Source: Gammaproteobacteria bacterium
Lineage (GTDB): Bacteria; Pseudomonadota; Gammaproteobacteria; Cardiobacteriales; Wohlfahrtiimonadaceae
DNA length: 27,364 bases
Reading direction: 5' to 3'
Assembly: GCA_003864535.1 (NCBI GenBank)
Contig: BHEQ01000006.1
Coordinates: forward strand, 1 to 27,364
The notes under the pieces were generated by a model. That model had not been told where the DNA came from. It searched no databases and saw nothing but the letters and a program-made list of their open reading frames with translations. Each line of letters begins with the position of its first letter. The stretch's first letter is position 1. Position numbers and translations under genes: made by a program. Shown one piece after another: positions 1 through 8,065 of the stretch.

Positions 1-108
1 GAGCCTACACTAAATTGTGAGCGCATAACATATATTTATTTGAAAATAAACTATATATATATAAACTCATACTTATGCCTATTAATAAACAAAGTAAAGG
101 ATTTGAAA

Positions 109-1098
109 ATGAAGAAAATTGTAATAACATTAGCACTTGCAACAAGCTTAAGTGCAGCTTTATTCACCCCTACTCTGGCACAGGATATTGGTGTGACTAT
201 TTATAAATATGATGATAATTTTATCTCACTGGTACGTAAGAATTTAGAGCAACTTTCTAAAGATAATCCAGGTGTTAAACTCTTAATGAATGATTCACAA
301 AATGATCAATCTAAACAAAATGATCAAATTGATATCATGCTTGCCAAAAAGGTTAAGTCACTTGCGATTAATCTAGTTGATCCAGCTGGTGCTGGTGTCG
401 TGATTTCAAAAGCAAAACAGGCTGATCTTCCAATTGTTTTCTTTAATAAAAAGCCTTCTGATAAGGATCTTGCAAGCTATGATAAAGCCTATTATGTAGG
501 TACAGATCCAAAAGAATCTGGAGTTATTCAAGCTGATTTAATCGCTAAATATTTAGCAAATAATGCAGATTGGGATTTAAATAAAGATGGAGTGATTCAA
601 TTTGTGCTTTTTAAAGGAGAGCCAGGTCATCCTGATGCAGAAGCACGCACTAAGTTTGTGATTGAAACCTTAAATGATAAACATGGTATAAAAACAGAAC
701 AACTCCATTTAGATACAGCTATGTGGGATACTGCGATGGCAAAAGATAAGATGGATGCTTGGATTGCAGGACCTAATGGTAATAAAATTGAAATAGTGAT
801 TTCAAATAATGATTCCATGGCAATGGGTGCTATAGAAGCACTTCGAGCGCAGGGAAAAGCTCTACCAGTATTTGGAATTGATGCGTTACCTGAGGCATTA
901 GTCCTAATTGAGAAAGGAATTCTAGCGGGAACTGTGCTTAATGATGCGGTTAATCAATCAAAAGCTACTTTTGAGCTTGCTAAGAATCTAGCTAATGGTA
1001 AAGATGCAATAGCAGACACTAACTGGGTTTTACATGGTAGAACGGTTATTGTGCCTTATTTAGGTGTGGATAAATCTAACTTGGAAGAATTTAAATAA
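109..1098 (+). CDS. mglB: Periplasmic galactose/methyl-galactoside-binding protein MglB
   Basis: This is the substrate-binding subunit of the Mgl ABC transporter; it captures galactose or methyl-galactosides in the periplasm and delivers them to the membrane complex. I chose the ATG at 109, not an in-frame ATG at 40, because it has AAAGG eight bases upstream and begins a classic signal peptide (MKK, hydrophobic core, cleavage near TLAQ-D). The product is 329 residues, matching the usual length of about 330. Recognisable family stretches are IGVTIYKYDDNF at the start of the mature protein, NDSQNDQSKQNDQID, VDPAGAGVVI, the FFNKKPS hinge region, and ISNNDSMAMGAIEAL. mglA follows after 83 bases, so the two form the usual mglBA order. 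The gene looks intact, but its transporter is not, because mglA is truncated and mglC is missing. Confidence 0.95.
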   Translation: MKKIVITLALATSLSAALFTPTLAQDIGVTIYKYDDNFISLVRKNLEQLSKDNPGVKLLMNDSQNDQSKQNDQIDIMLAKKVKSLAINLVDPAGAGVVISKAKQADLPIVFFNKKPSDKDLASYDKAYYVGTDPKESGVIQADLIAKYLANNADWDLNKDGVIQFVLFKGEPGHPDAEARTKFVIETLNDKHGIKTEQLHLDTAMWDTAMAKDKMDAWIAGPNGNKIEIVISNNDSMAMGAIEALRAQGKALPVFGIDALPEALVLIEKGILAGTVLNDAVNQSKATFELAKNLANGKDAIADTNWVLHGRTVIVPYLGVDKSNLEEFK

Positions 1099-1130
1099 AA
1101 TTAGTTTAAAATTATAACAATAGATATTGT

Positions 1131-1150
1131 AGGGGCATTACTTGCCCCCT
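1131..1150. other. Intercistronic hairpin between mglB and mglA
   Basis: GGGGCA (1132-1137) pairs with TGCCCC (1143-1148) around a five-base TTACT loop, giving a GC-rich stem in AT-rich surroundings. No run of T follows, so it is not a standard intrinsic terminator. A stable hairpin just after mglB could protect the mglB message or reduce read-through into mglA, giving more binding protein than ATPase. The stem is seen; the role is inference. Confidence 0.5.
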
Positions 1151-1181
1151 ATATTGCGATTACACTTAAGGACTTTCTTGT

Positions 1182-2438
1182 ATGAGCTTAACAATACTTC
1201 CTGATGCTATTTTATTAGATATGCAAAATATCTCTAAATCATTCCCAGGTGTTTTGGCGTTAGATAAAACAAATTTGCAGGTGAAAGCACATTCAATTCA
1301 TGCACTAATGGGAGAAAATGGCGCAGGCAAATCAACTTTACTCAAATGCTTGTTTGGGATTTATCATAAAGATAGCGGTACTATTTTATATAACGGCAAA
1401 AATGTTAACTTTACAAGCTCGAAAGAAGCACTTGATAATGGTATTTCCATGGTTCATCAAGAATTAAATCAAGTTAAACAAGTAACTGTAATGGATAATA
1501 TTTGGCTTGGGCGTTATCCGCAAAAGTTATGTTTTGTTGATCATCATAAAATGTTTGTGGATACACAAAAGATTTTTGATAGTTTGGATATTCAAATCAG
1601 CCCTAAAGCTAAAGTTGATACTTTAAGCATTTCTCAAAGACAAATGGTTGAAATAGCTAAAGCTTGCTCTTATGATGCCAAAATTATCATCATGGATGAG
1701 CCAACCTCTTCCTTAACTGAAAATGAAGTAGGGCATTTATTTAGAATTATCAGAAAATTAAAAGATAAAGGCTGCGGTATTATTTACATATCACATAAAA
1801 TGGAAGAGATTTTCCAATTGTGTGATGAGGTTACGGTATTACGTGATGGCAAATGGATTTCCACTGATCCTATTGCAAAAATAACAATGGACGAAGTTAT
1901 TAATAAAATGGTTGGGCGTGATTTAACGGAGCGTTTTCCTGAGAAAACACAACTACCACTTGATGAGATTTTATTGAAAGTAAGTAATCTCACCGCCAAA
2001 AATCAGCCGTCTATCAAAGATGTAAGTTTTGAATTAAGAGCTGGAGAAATACTGGGGATTGCAGGTTTAGTCGGCTCTAAACGCACTGATATTTTAGAAT
2101 CTATCTTTGGCTTGCGCCATTTGAGCTGCGGCAAGATTTATCTAAAAAATAAGCTTATTAATAATAATGAGCCACGCCAAGCAATTGAAAATGGATTTTC
2201 TTTAGTAACTGAAGAGCGGCGCGTAACTGGAATCTTCCCACAATTAGATGTTAAATTTAATTCACTTATTGCCAATATTGAAAATTATGTTGAAGTAGGC
2301 TTATTAAATGGCACAAATATGCAAAAAGATACGCAGTGGGTGATTGACTCTATGCAAGTTAAAACACCCTCACAAGCAACAAGTGTCGGAAGCTTATCAG
2401 GCGGCAACCAACAGAGTATTCACTTTCATAGCCCCTAA
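1182..2438 (+). pseudogene. mglA: Truncated galactose ABC transporter ATPase MglA
   Basis: MglA is the double-ATPase subunit of the galactose/methyl-galactoside importer and is about 506 residues in full. Here 418 codons are open, and only about the first 411 resemble MglA. The first nucleotide-binding domain is complete: Walker A GENGAGKST at residues 44-52, signature LSISQRQ, Walker B IIIMDEPTSSL. The second domain starts normally, with the degenerate P-loop region GLVGSKRTD and the ALVTEERR-like segment SLVTEERR. It reaches the signature SLSGGNQQ and is then replaced by the unrelated tail SIHFHSP and a stop. The second Walker B (LDEPTRGID in intact homologues) and the last 95 or so residues are lost, as is mglC. 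The start is supported by AAGGA at 1168-1172. The product is almost certainly non-functional. The break near 2414 is the best candidate for a junction with the mobile element. Confidence 0.9.
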
Positions 2439-2625
2439 CTAACCTTCTAGAGCCAAACTCTAAAAACAAACTCTAAAATTTTAGGTATTATGTTAAAAAA
2501 AAATTCCATTTATATTTTCTTCGTCTAATTAAATTAAACCGATGGTTAATGTTGACATAAAAACACAAAAAAGCAACTCTTTTTTTATATTAATTTGCTA
2601 ATTAATTTGGTATTGCTATTTTTAG
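2439..2625. other. Junction region between mglA remnant and traI; repeats, possible element end
   Basis: This non-coding stretch of 187 bases separates the chromosomal mgl remnant from the end of traI. CAAACTCTAAAA occurs twice, at 2454-2465 and 2467-2478, and runs into the 12-bp palindrome CTAAAATTTTAG at 2473-2484. Near the traI end are two weak AT-only hairpins, AAAAAAG/CTTTTTT around 2570-2590 and ATTAATT/AATTAAT around 2590-2610, which could end the minus-strand transcript. There is no tRNA gene, integrase or IS end. The direct repeats could be part of an attachment site, but nothing here proves that. Confidence 0.4.
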
Positions 2626-4686
2626 TTAAGATGTTTTCGGGATATCTTTTAATATAAGAGTTTGATTTACAGGAACAATAACTCCATAATCAAGTAAGTA
2701 TTTCTCATGGATTAAACAAAAATATATTTGGTATTCTTGACCTACAACATCACATTTAAATACAGATCTCTTCTCATTTACTTGATTAGTTAAAAAACCT
2801 GCTTTATCAACACTGTTTCGTATTTGATTAGCAACATTTTTTGTAAAATCAATATTATAGTCTTTGCAGAAGGTGATAAATATTTTAGGAGTGATTAAGC
2901 CGATAAGGTTTGCAGATACTTTATGCACGGGTGAATTATTTTCATTTATCTCAAAACGTCTATGCTTAATCATTATTTTAAGCCAAAAAATAAAGAACTC
3001 ACCCGCTTGTTGAGACGGTAGCTCTATGCCTTCTTCAGGAAGTTCTGGTAGTAGAGTTTGATCAAATTGTATAAATACTTTTTGCTTTGTAGTATCTATT
3101 TTTGCACTTGCATCTGTTTCAGTTTTTGTCTGGTTTATATCTGCCTCAGTTATCGTCTCATTCGTCTGCGTATTTGGGTTTGACAAGAGATTATCTTCAT
3201 GTTTATCTTGTTTATTAGGATTTACAAGCTCAGCTTCAGTCTTTTGATATCCCCATTCTGCATCAGTCCTTGTATCAGCCTCTGCATCAGTTTTTACATC
3301 TGTTTGAGAGTTATTAACTGTTGGCAATCCCCAAACATTATCTGTTTTTGCATTAGCAAGCTCACTTAGGGTTGGTTTTAAAGGTGTATCTTTGATTTCT
3401 GTTTCAGGATTTATAATCACTGTTCCAGTATTTTTAGATTCTGTTCCAGTTGTCTTATTTGTATGATCTGTTTTATCTATTTGGCTTAGACTATCTGCAT
3501 GGCTTGGCTTATCTGTATGGCTTGATTTTAAAAGTGTGACAGGGGTTTTATAACTTACATTATTATCATCATCTAAAATAATATCTCCAAACAAATCATC
3601 AGGTAAAGTACTTGATGTATAGAGTTTGTGCACATTAAAACCAACTACAGAAAAACGTTGTTCAAATCCAGTCATTTTTATGACAATCCACTGCACCACG
3701 CCCTTTGATCCTTTGAGCGCGTAATGTTCAAGCTCATCAAAAATACGATTATTATCATGCGGCACGGATTCAGCATGATTTTTGAGCCAGTCTTTTACGC
3801 TATCACCTAAAATTTTGGATAAAATCCAAACAGTATTCCCTTTTTTAAATGCAGCAGCTCCTGGTTTATTTATGCCAAGTGTTGGCATAATTTGGCGGAT
3901 TGCAATGATTAGTTTCTCGGATAGAGGTGGTTTTGCACCGAGGAATCTGTGTGAGTTTTTCACCCCGATATTTTCTGCGACAGATTTTGTATCGCCGCGT
4001 TGGATAATTTTAGCGATACTATTTGAGTCATTACCTTGTATAAATCCAGTAAACTCATCAAAGATATGTATAGGCTGTGACAGCCATATTTGAGCTTTTT
4101 GGGGAATTAACAGCCCAAAAAATGTTGCTGCAATTTGTTTGTGGATTCGATAGCTCTCAGGATAATTATTAAACATAATAGAGTAATTTAAATCCTGATT
4201 CAGATCTGCAAATGGGCTAAAAATAGAGCGATCACTTAGAATTAAGGTTTGCTGGGTCAGTAATTTGCCTGCATCGTGAAGTAATGCTGCGGCAAAAATC
4301 GCATATGTCCACAAATGTTTTTCTTTTGCTTGGGTCTCAACATCTGATAATTCGGGCAAGATGTGATGCATACGCTCTTCTAGTGCATATTCAACGACTG
4401 CGACAGTATGGGCTATTAATCCTCCAGGGCCTGTGTGATGATAACTTGCTGAGGCTGGTATTAGCTGCGCTGCCTCTATAAATCTATAGATTGCAACCTC
4501 ATATAATTGTGCAAAAGTATCTTGATCTAAAGATGTTAACCGCTTGATATTGCGCAATCTATTATGCAATCCTAATATATTTATTAGAGATGTGGCATCA
4601 AGAAGCGGCAATGCACTTTGATTTAGATCATTTAGCTGGGTTATTTTTGCAGGTGCTTGGTTGTGTTTTTTTAAAAATTTAAACAT
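2626..4686 (-). CDS. traI: MobH-family conjugative relaxase TraI (TraI_2 type)
   Basis: This is the relaxase that nicks the transfer origin and pilots the single strand into the recipient. It is of the MobH class found in SXT-like and genomic-island ICEs (TIGR03760-like, PFL_4751 family). The N-terminal TraI_2 domain carries HH..GPGGL..HT at about residues 83-94 and the HD-type motif ALLHDAGKL at about 132-142. A long polar Thr/Asp/Asn-rich linker (about residues 385-540) leads to a C-terminal DNA-binding domain (ELPEEGIELPSQQAGEFF onward), as in the TraI_2_C region. The start at 4686 (MFKFLKK) overlaps the upstream stop by eight bases (ATGTTTAA), implying translational coupling. An ATG at 4710 is also possible, but neither has a clear ribosome-binding site. 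The product is 686 residues. No integrase lies between this gene and the mgl remnant. Confidence 0.92.
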   Translation of the reverse strand: MFKFLKKHNQAPAKITQLNDLNQSALPLLDATSLINILGLHNRLRNIKRLTSLDQDTFAQLYEVAIYRFIEAAQLIPASASYHHTGPGGLIAHTVAVVEYALEERMHHILPELSDVETQAKEKHLWTYAIFAAALLHDAGKLLTQQTLILSDRSIFSPFADLNQDLNYSIMFNNYPESYRIHKQIAATFFGLLIPQKAQIWLSQPIHIFDEFTGFIQGNDSNSIAKIIQRGDTKSVAENIGVKNSHRFLGAKPPLSEKLIIAIRQIMPTLGINKPGAAAFKKGNTVWILSKILGDSVKDWLKNHAESVPHDNNRIFDELEHYALKGSKGVVQWIVIKMTGFEQRFSVVGFNVHKLYTSSTLPDDLFGDIILDDDNNVSYKTPVTLLKSSHTDKPSHADSLSQIDKTDHTNKTTGTESKNTGTVIINPETEIKDTPLKPTLSELANAKTDNVWGLPTVNNSQTDVKTDAEADTRTDAEWGYQKTEAELVNPNKQDKHEDNLLSNPNTQTNETITEADINQTKTETDASAKIDTTKQKVFIQFDQTLLPELPEEGIELPSQQAGEFFIFWLKIMIKHRRFEINENNSPVHKVSANLIGLITPKIFITFCKDYNIDFTKNVANQIRNSVDKAGFLTNQVNEKRSVFKCDVVGQEYQIYFCLIHEKYLLDYGVIVPVNQTLILKDIPKTS

Positions 4687-5131
4687 TTTTGGCAGCTTTG
4701 GTAGCAGCATCTAAATAAGGGTGATACTGAAGAGCTTTAATCCGCAAAATAATATCGTAAATAATATCTTTAGGGGGATTTGCGCCTAGATAATCAAAAA
4801 CCTTAATCTTATAATCTGTAACTTTCTTTTTAAACTGGTTAAAAGTAAGATCCAAAGGATTCCAAAATATAGGTATTTTATCTGAACTTAGAGCAATTGT
4901 ACGGGTTTGCCAGCATTCCATGTTGCTTAAATCATGTGCTAGCTTGTCTAGGTTTTCACCGTTTTTATGCAGTCGCAACAGATACCTAAGCTGCTCATGT
5001 AGTCTAGTTTCAGTGTCAATCTCATTATGATTTTTAAACATGCACAAAAGCCAGTCTATAACAGGGGTGTACTCATTCAAAGCCTCTGGAATATCAATTA
5101 TCGTGACGACGCTTCTTTTACCTTTTTCCAT
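4679..5131 (-). CDS. Unrecognised protein encoded upstream of traI
   Basis: I do not recognise this 150-residue protein. It is soluble, with no signal peptide or membrane segment, and probably mostly helical: the middle (TETRLHEQLRYLLRLHKNG) and end (IIYDIILRIKALQYHP) look amphipathic. A GAAGGG stretch lies about eight bases upstream of the ATG on the minus strand. Its last codons overlap the traI start, so the two genes are co-transcribed and probably coupled in translation. Position alone suggests a relaxosome accessory or regulator; that is inference. The opposite side of its promoter region faces the plus-strand transfer operon. Confidence 0.75.
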   Translation of the reverse strand: MEKGKRSVVTIIDIPEALNEYTPVIDWLLCMFKNHNEIDTETRLHEQLRYLLRLHKNGENLDKLAHDLSNMECWQTRTIALSSDKIPIFWNPLDLTFNQFKKKVTDYKIKVFDYLGANPPKDIIYDIILRIKALQYHPYLDAATKAAKNV

Positions 5132-5230
5132 TTATATTACCCTTCGGTTTTTACCTTTATCTGTTTATTTCCATTAGGTTTTTTACCTTTAATTTATATT
5201 TTTTCTCACATCAGAGAGAAAAAATACCTT
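5116..5230. repeat. Iterated TTTTACCTTT motifs and an 11-bp inverted repeat near the minus-strand promoter
   Basis: TTTTACCTTT occurs at 5116-5125 (inside the first codons of the minus-strand gene), 5149-5158 and 5181-5190, with a weaker copy around 5223-5231. The first three are spaced by 33 and 32 bases, about three helical turns, so they lie on the same face of the helix. Between the last two is a perfect inverted repeat, TATTTTTTCTC (5197-5207) and GAGAAAAAATA (5216-5226), with an eight-base loop. This arrangement resembles a set of protein-binding sites controlling the traI operon or serving a transfer origin. The repeats are seen; the role is inference. Confidence 0.45.
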
Positions 5231-5529
5231 TTAGGGTAAGCCCCTTACAAAAAACCATTTAATGATTTTAATGATTTTGATTGATAAGTAAAGCTTTTGC
5301 TCCCCCATTGAAAGGTGTGCTAAACGCTTGCTATTTAATTTATTTAGTGTTAGCTAATTTATATTTTTCATTCTTTTTTCGCATAATTGCTAGCATATTT
5401 TAATAAACAAGTAAAGCTTTTGCCTCACCTTTCAACGGGGGAGCAAAAGCTTGTTTTTATATAAATTATCGATAAAATAAAAAAAGTAAATTTAAACACG
5501 CATAAACAAACAATCAGGGAAAAGTAAGC
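5132..5529. promoter_or_regulatory. 398-bp divergent intergenic region between traI operon and transfer operon
   Basis: No gene is visible here on either strand; short open frames lack ribosome-binding sites and family resemblance. Both operons start outward from this region, so it must hold their promoters, but I cannot assign a convincing -35/-10 pair among many AT-rich candidates. It contains the TTTTACCTTT repeats and hairpin on the left and the 27-bp inverted repeat on the right. AGGGAAAAGT just before 5530 serves as the ribosome-binding region of the first plus-strand gene. Confidence 0.5.
5286..5452. repeat. Long inverted repeat in the divergent intergenic region (candidate oriT or control site)
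   Basis: The 27-base arm at 5291-5317 is the reverse complement of 5426-5452 with a single mismatch, and 108 bases lie between the arms. In addition, AAGTAAAGCTTTTGC at 5286-5300 is repeated directly and exactly at 5409-5423. The right side therefore also makes its own hairpin, AAGCTTTTGC (5414-5423) with GCAAAAGCTT (5443-5452). The region lies between the divergent relaxase operon and transfer operon, a plausible place for an origin of transfer or for divergent promoters. MobH elements have no universal nick sequence I can match by eye, so the function is unproven. Confidence 0.55.
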
Positions 5530-6006
5530 ATGACAGGATTAGCGCAAGCACCAATATTAACTAAGCATCTAGGCAAGTCTATTTTTTTAGCAAGCTGCTT
5601 TTTAAGCTTAGTGTTTAGTAGTAGCTCAGCTCAAGATAAATATGGAAAAGGCTACAGCATATTAAATGATGTTGAGATTACTAATGCTGATCTTACCCAA
5701 ACCGTAAATATGCGTGTAAATGTACAAACAATAAGGCAAGGACTTATATTGATTTTAAGTGATACGGGCTGGCGTTTGGCTGATGAGATTTACTCTGATC
5801 CTAAATTGCATCAATTATTATCAAGCCCTTGGCCTGCATCTTGGCAACGGATAGGCCCTGATCAGCTCGGTAATGTTTTAAATACAATCGGTGGGCAAGG
5901 CTGGCAATTAGTTACCGACCCGATTAATCGCCTGATTAGCTATGAGGTTAATACGCGCCTTATGAAACCTAAAAAGATAAATAATAATAATGGGGTGCAA
6001 AAATGA
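5530..6006 (+). CDS. PilL-like conjugation protein (PFGI-1 class, TIGR03748)
   Basis: The 158-residue exported protein has a signal peptide (hydrophobic IFLASCFLSLVFS, cleavage near SSAQ-D). The domain after it resembles the conserved part of PilL proteins of PFGI-1 type elements. Typical segments are TVNMRVNVQTIRQGLILIL, the GWRLAD segment, the LLSSPWP segment, and GNVLNTIGGQGWQLVTDP followed by NRLISYEV. In related islands PilL belongs to a type IV mating pilus operon; here it stands without pilin or pilus ATPase genes and simply opens the transfer operon. Its stop overlaps the next start as ATGA. Family assignment is by pattern; no biochemical role is established from sequence. Confidence 0.75.
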   Translation: MTGLAQAPILTKHLGKSIFLASCFLSLVFSSSSAQDKYGKGYSILNDVEITNADLTQTVNMRVNVQTIRQGLILILSDTGWRLADEIYSDPKLHQLLSSPWPASWQRIGPDQLGNVLNTIGGQGWQLVTDPINRLISYEVNTRLMKPKKINNNNGVQK

Positions 6007-6542
6007 GATTAATGCTTCTAGCATCATTAGCGGTTTTATCTGGTTGTGCAAGTCAATATAATGATTATTGTCAAACACCTATACGCGACTTGACTCAGCC
6101 TTTTGAAACTCGAGATTATATGTGCCTGCCTCAAGGTTATAGTCCTGCTATCACTCCACAAGAACAGGCAAAAGCTATAAAAGAACTCAAATTAAAAGAA
6201 CTTGAATTAAGTAATCCTAAATTTGAAAAAGGTGCAAATTTAAATACACCTACTTATCAGCCAATTAAAAAAAATCTTGAAGTGAATTTTACTAAGCATA
6301 ATTTAGATACTGATTTTTCAACAACTGACCTTATCCGCGTGGTTGATATTATTAAGAGTAGCAATAATAACGACATTATCAAGCTCCAAGGCTGCCGTAG
6401 AGATAATGAAGCTCAGCAACTCATTTTAGGTAGAGCTTTAAAAATACGGGAAGCTCTTAAAGCCAATGGTATTGATAATAAAATTGTAATTCTAGCTAAT
6501 TCAAGCTGCAATCTAGATAAAAAAGTAATGGTGATGATATGA
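6003..6542 (+). CDS. Lipoprotein with OmpA-like C-terminal segment
   Basis: The protein (179 residues) begins MRLMLLASLAVLSGCAS, a clear lipobox with the acylated Cys near residue 15, so it should be anchored in a membrane facing the periplasm. The C-terminal third (TDLIRVVDIIKSS, then IIKLQGCRRDNEAQQLIL, RALKIREALKANGI) follows the pattern of an OmpA/MotB peptidoglycan-binding domain: strand, G-x-x-D-like turn, R-A-x-x-V-like helix. The match is weak. The gene overlaps both neighbours by four bases (ATGA), so translation is coupled through three genes. A structural role linking the transfer apparatus to peptidoglycan is inference. I do not recognise it as a named ICE core family. Confidence 0.7.
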   Translation: MRLMLLASLAVLSGCASQYNDYCQTPIRDLTQPFETRDYMCLPQGYSPAITPQEQAKAIKELKLKELELSNPKFEKGANLNTPTYQPIKKNLEVNFTKHNLDTDFSTTDLIRVVDIIKSSNNNDIIKLQGCRRDNEAQQLILGRALKIREALKANGIDNKIVILANSSCNLDKKVMVMI

Positions 6543-7405
6543 AAAATAATGCAATTGTAGTGGCTAAAATAACTAAAATAGCAAAGATAACAATCTTTTA
6601 TGTTGCTTTGTTGAGCTCTAGCAGTTATGCGCAAAACCTTGGTCAAACGCAAGCGGCGGATCAAACACAAAATAGCGGTATAACCCAAACTCAAATAACT
6701 CATTTGACCCTTACGAATAAAGAACAAGCTGATCATTGGCAGTTATCCATGGATGAATGGGAGGGCTACCAAAAATATATGGAGCTGGAAGGTAAGTATT
6801 TTTACGCACATTTAGACCCGATCACTGTTTTAAGTTTAACTACAAAAGATAAAGCTTTGCGCATAAAATATATTCATGCAGCGGTTTTAAAAGAGCGTGA
6901 GCTTGTTGATACCCAAGTTAATTTTGCCAATGATTCATTTAGAGTTGCGCGTGAATTATTTGGTAATGAAGATCTTTTTGATTTTAACAAACTACCGCAG
7001 CTTGACGGTAAGTTTCGTGATAAAACAATCATGTATCGTGAAAATATTAGTGATAATATGAATGATAATTTAGATAATAATCTAATAAATAAGATTGAAA
7101 CTATCAATATGGATGATATGAATCAGATATTTTTTGTTATTGATGCTAAATGTCAAAACTGCCAAGAACCAATACAGACTCTGCTTGATCAAGCAAGTAT
7201 GCAAGTTGTACTCGTTATGAAAAACTCAAGTGCGGATGATATTACTGCATTTTTTAAACAATATCGTTTATCTGCTTTTGTTGACAGCGGTCGCATTAAA
7301 ACACGGATTTATGCTAAATCTGATTTTCCACAAAAGATCGATGCAAATCTTAGTGATATGTTTTTAGGCACAAATGATCAAATACTTAAAAAAATTGGGA
7401 ATTAA
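6539..7405 (+). CDS. ICE core protein, PFL_4693 family (TIGR03759)
   Basis: This 288-residue protein has an N-terminal hydrophobic export signal (TIFYVALLSSSSYAQ). The family region is WQLSMDEWEGYQKYM, then YFYAHLDPITVLSL, then a helical segment rich in Arg/Glu, as in PFL_4693 proteins. The C-terminal half has a CxxC pair (DAKCQNCQEP) followed by a pattern like a thioredoxin-fold strand and helix, suggesting a periplasmic disulfide-related role. A linker rich in Asn and Asp (about residues 165-195: ENISDNMNDNLDNN) is longer than I expect for the family. The exact function is unknown; it is a standard marker just upstream of the transglycosylase gene in this T4SS class. Confidence 0.85.
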   Translation: MKNNAIVVAKITKIAKITIFYVALLSSSSYAQNLGQTQAADQTQNSGITQTQITHLTLTNKEQADHWQLSMDEWEGYQKYMELEGKYFYAHLDPITVLSLTTKDKALRIKYIHAAVLKERELVDTQVNFANDSFRVARELFGNEDLFDFNKLPQLDGKFRDKTIMYRENISDNMNDNLDNNLINKIETINMDDMNQIFFVIDAKCQNCQEPIQTLLDQASMQVVLVMKNSSADDITAFFKQYRLSAFVDSGRIKTRIYAKSDFPQKIDANLSDMFLGTNDQILKKIGN

Positions 7406-7411
7406 TTTGTA

Positions 7412-8065
7412 ATGAAGGATAATTACTTACTTATCACTATTTATGGAATTGGTTTGTTAACTGGTTTGATAATCAATAAAGCTGATGCTCAAGTACCGCC
7501 AACCTATAAGCTTATTGGGGCTAAATACGGAGTTGATCCTGCTTTAATGTACGCTGTAGCGCATGTTGAAAGTGGTAAGAAAAATGCAACAGGATTATTT
7601 ATGCCATGGCCATGGACTGCAAATATTTGTGATAAGTCTCCTGGAAAGAACTGTAAAGGTCATTTTTTTAAAACACGCGAGGCACTGTATGAACGCTTAA
7701 TTGCTGAGCTTGCACGCGGTAATGATTGGTTTGATGTTGGTCAAGTTCAGATGAATTGGCACTTTCACGGTAATCGTTTTGGTTATGATTTATGGCTTGC
7801 AACTCATCCGCTTGTAAATTTAAATCAAGCAGCAGGGCTTCTTAAAGAGTTGCAACAACGGCATAAATCAAAAAAGGAAATATTCGCAGCGTATCATGCA
7901 GGAAGTGGCTGGAAAACCAAAGCACGCAGCCAAGCACGCATCAATCAGATTTTAAGCTATGCAAATACAGCAAACAAACATTACACGAGGATTGTTGAAA
8001 ATGAGATTAAAAACGAGATTAAAAACAAAATTCAATATACAGATACTCTTGCCACTGTGCCTTAG
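7412..8065 (+). CDS. ICE-type lytic transglycosylase (SLT domain)
   Basis: This 217-residue exported enzyme should cleave peptidoglycan so that the secretion channel can cross the wall. After a signal peptide ending ADAQ comes a lysozyme-like fold: KYGVDPALMYAVAHVESG contains the likely catalytic Glu (in HVES), FDVGQVQMNWHFHGNRFG is the GLMQ-like segment of this subfamily, and IFAAYHAGSGW is the AYNAG-like motif. The PWPWT segment is typical of transglycosylases that sit between PFL_4693 and PFL_4695 genes. The next gene starts inside its 3' end (65-base overlap). Confidence 0.88.
   Translation: MKDNYLLITIYGIGLLTGLIINKADAQVPPTYKLIGAKYGVDPALMYAVAHVESGKKNATGLFMPWPWTANICDKSPGKNCKGHFFKTREALYERLIAELARGNDWFDVGQVQMNWHFHGNRFGYDLWLATHPLVNLNQAAGLLKELQQRHKSKKEIFAAYHAGSGWKTKARSQARINQILSYANTANKHYTRIVENEIKNEIKNKIQYTDTLATVP

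Noticed and set aside
14..30. ATTGTGAGCGCATAACA upstream of mglB, similar to a lac-type operator or CRP half-site
   Set aside because: Suggestive for a sugar operon, but only one half resembles a CRP site and the window begins too close to define a promoter.
40..108. Longer mglB start at 40
   Set aside because: It adds 23 residues in front of a standard signal peptide, while the ATG at 109 has a good ribosome-binding site and gives the normal length.
2439..2625. tRNA-derived attachment site at the mgl/traI junction
   Set aside because: No T-loop or acceptor-like tRNA end can be recognised.
5197..5226. 11-bp inverted repeat as an intrinsic terminator
   Set aside because: The stem is almost all A:T and lies upstream of both divergent operons, where no transcript needs to end.
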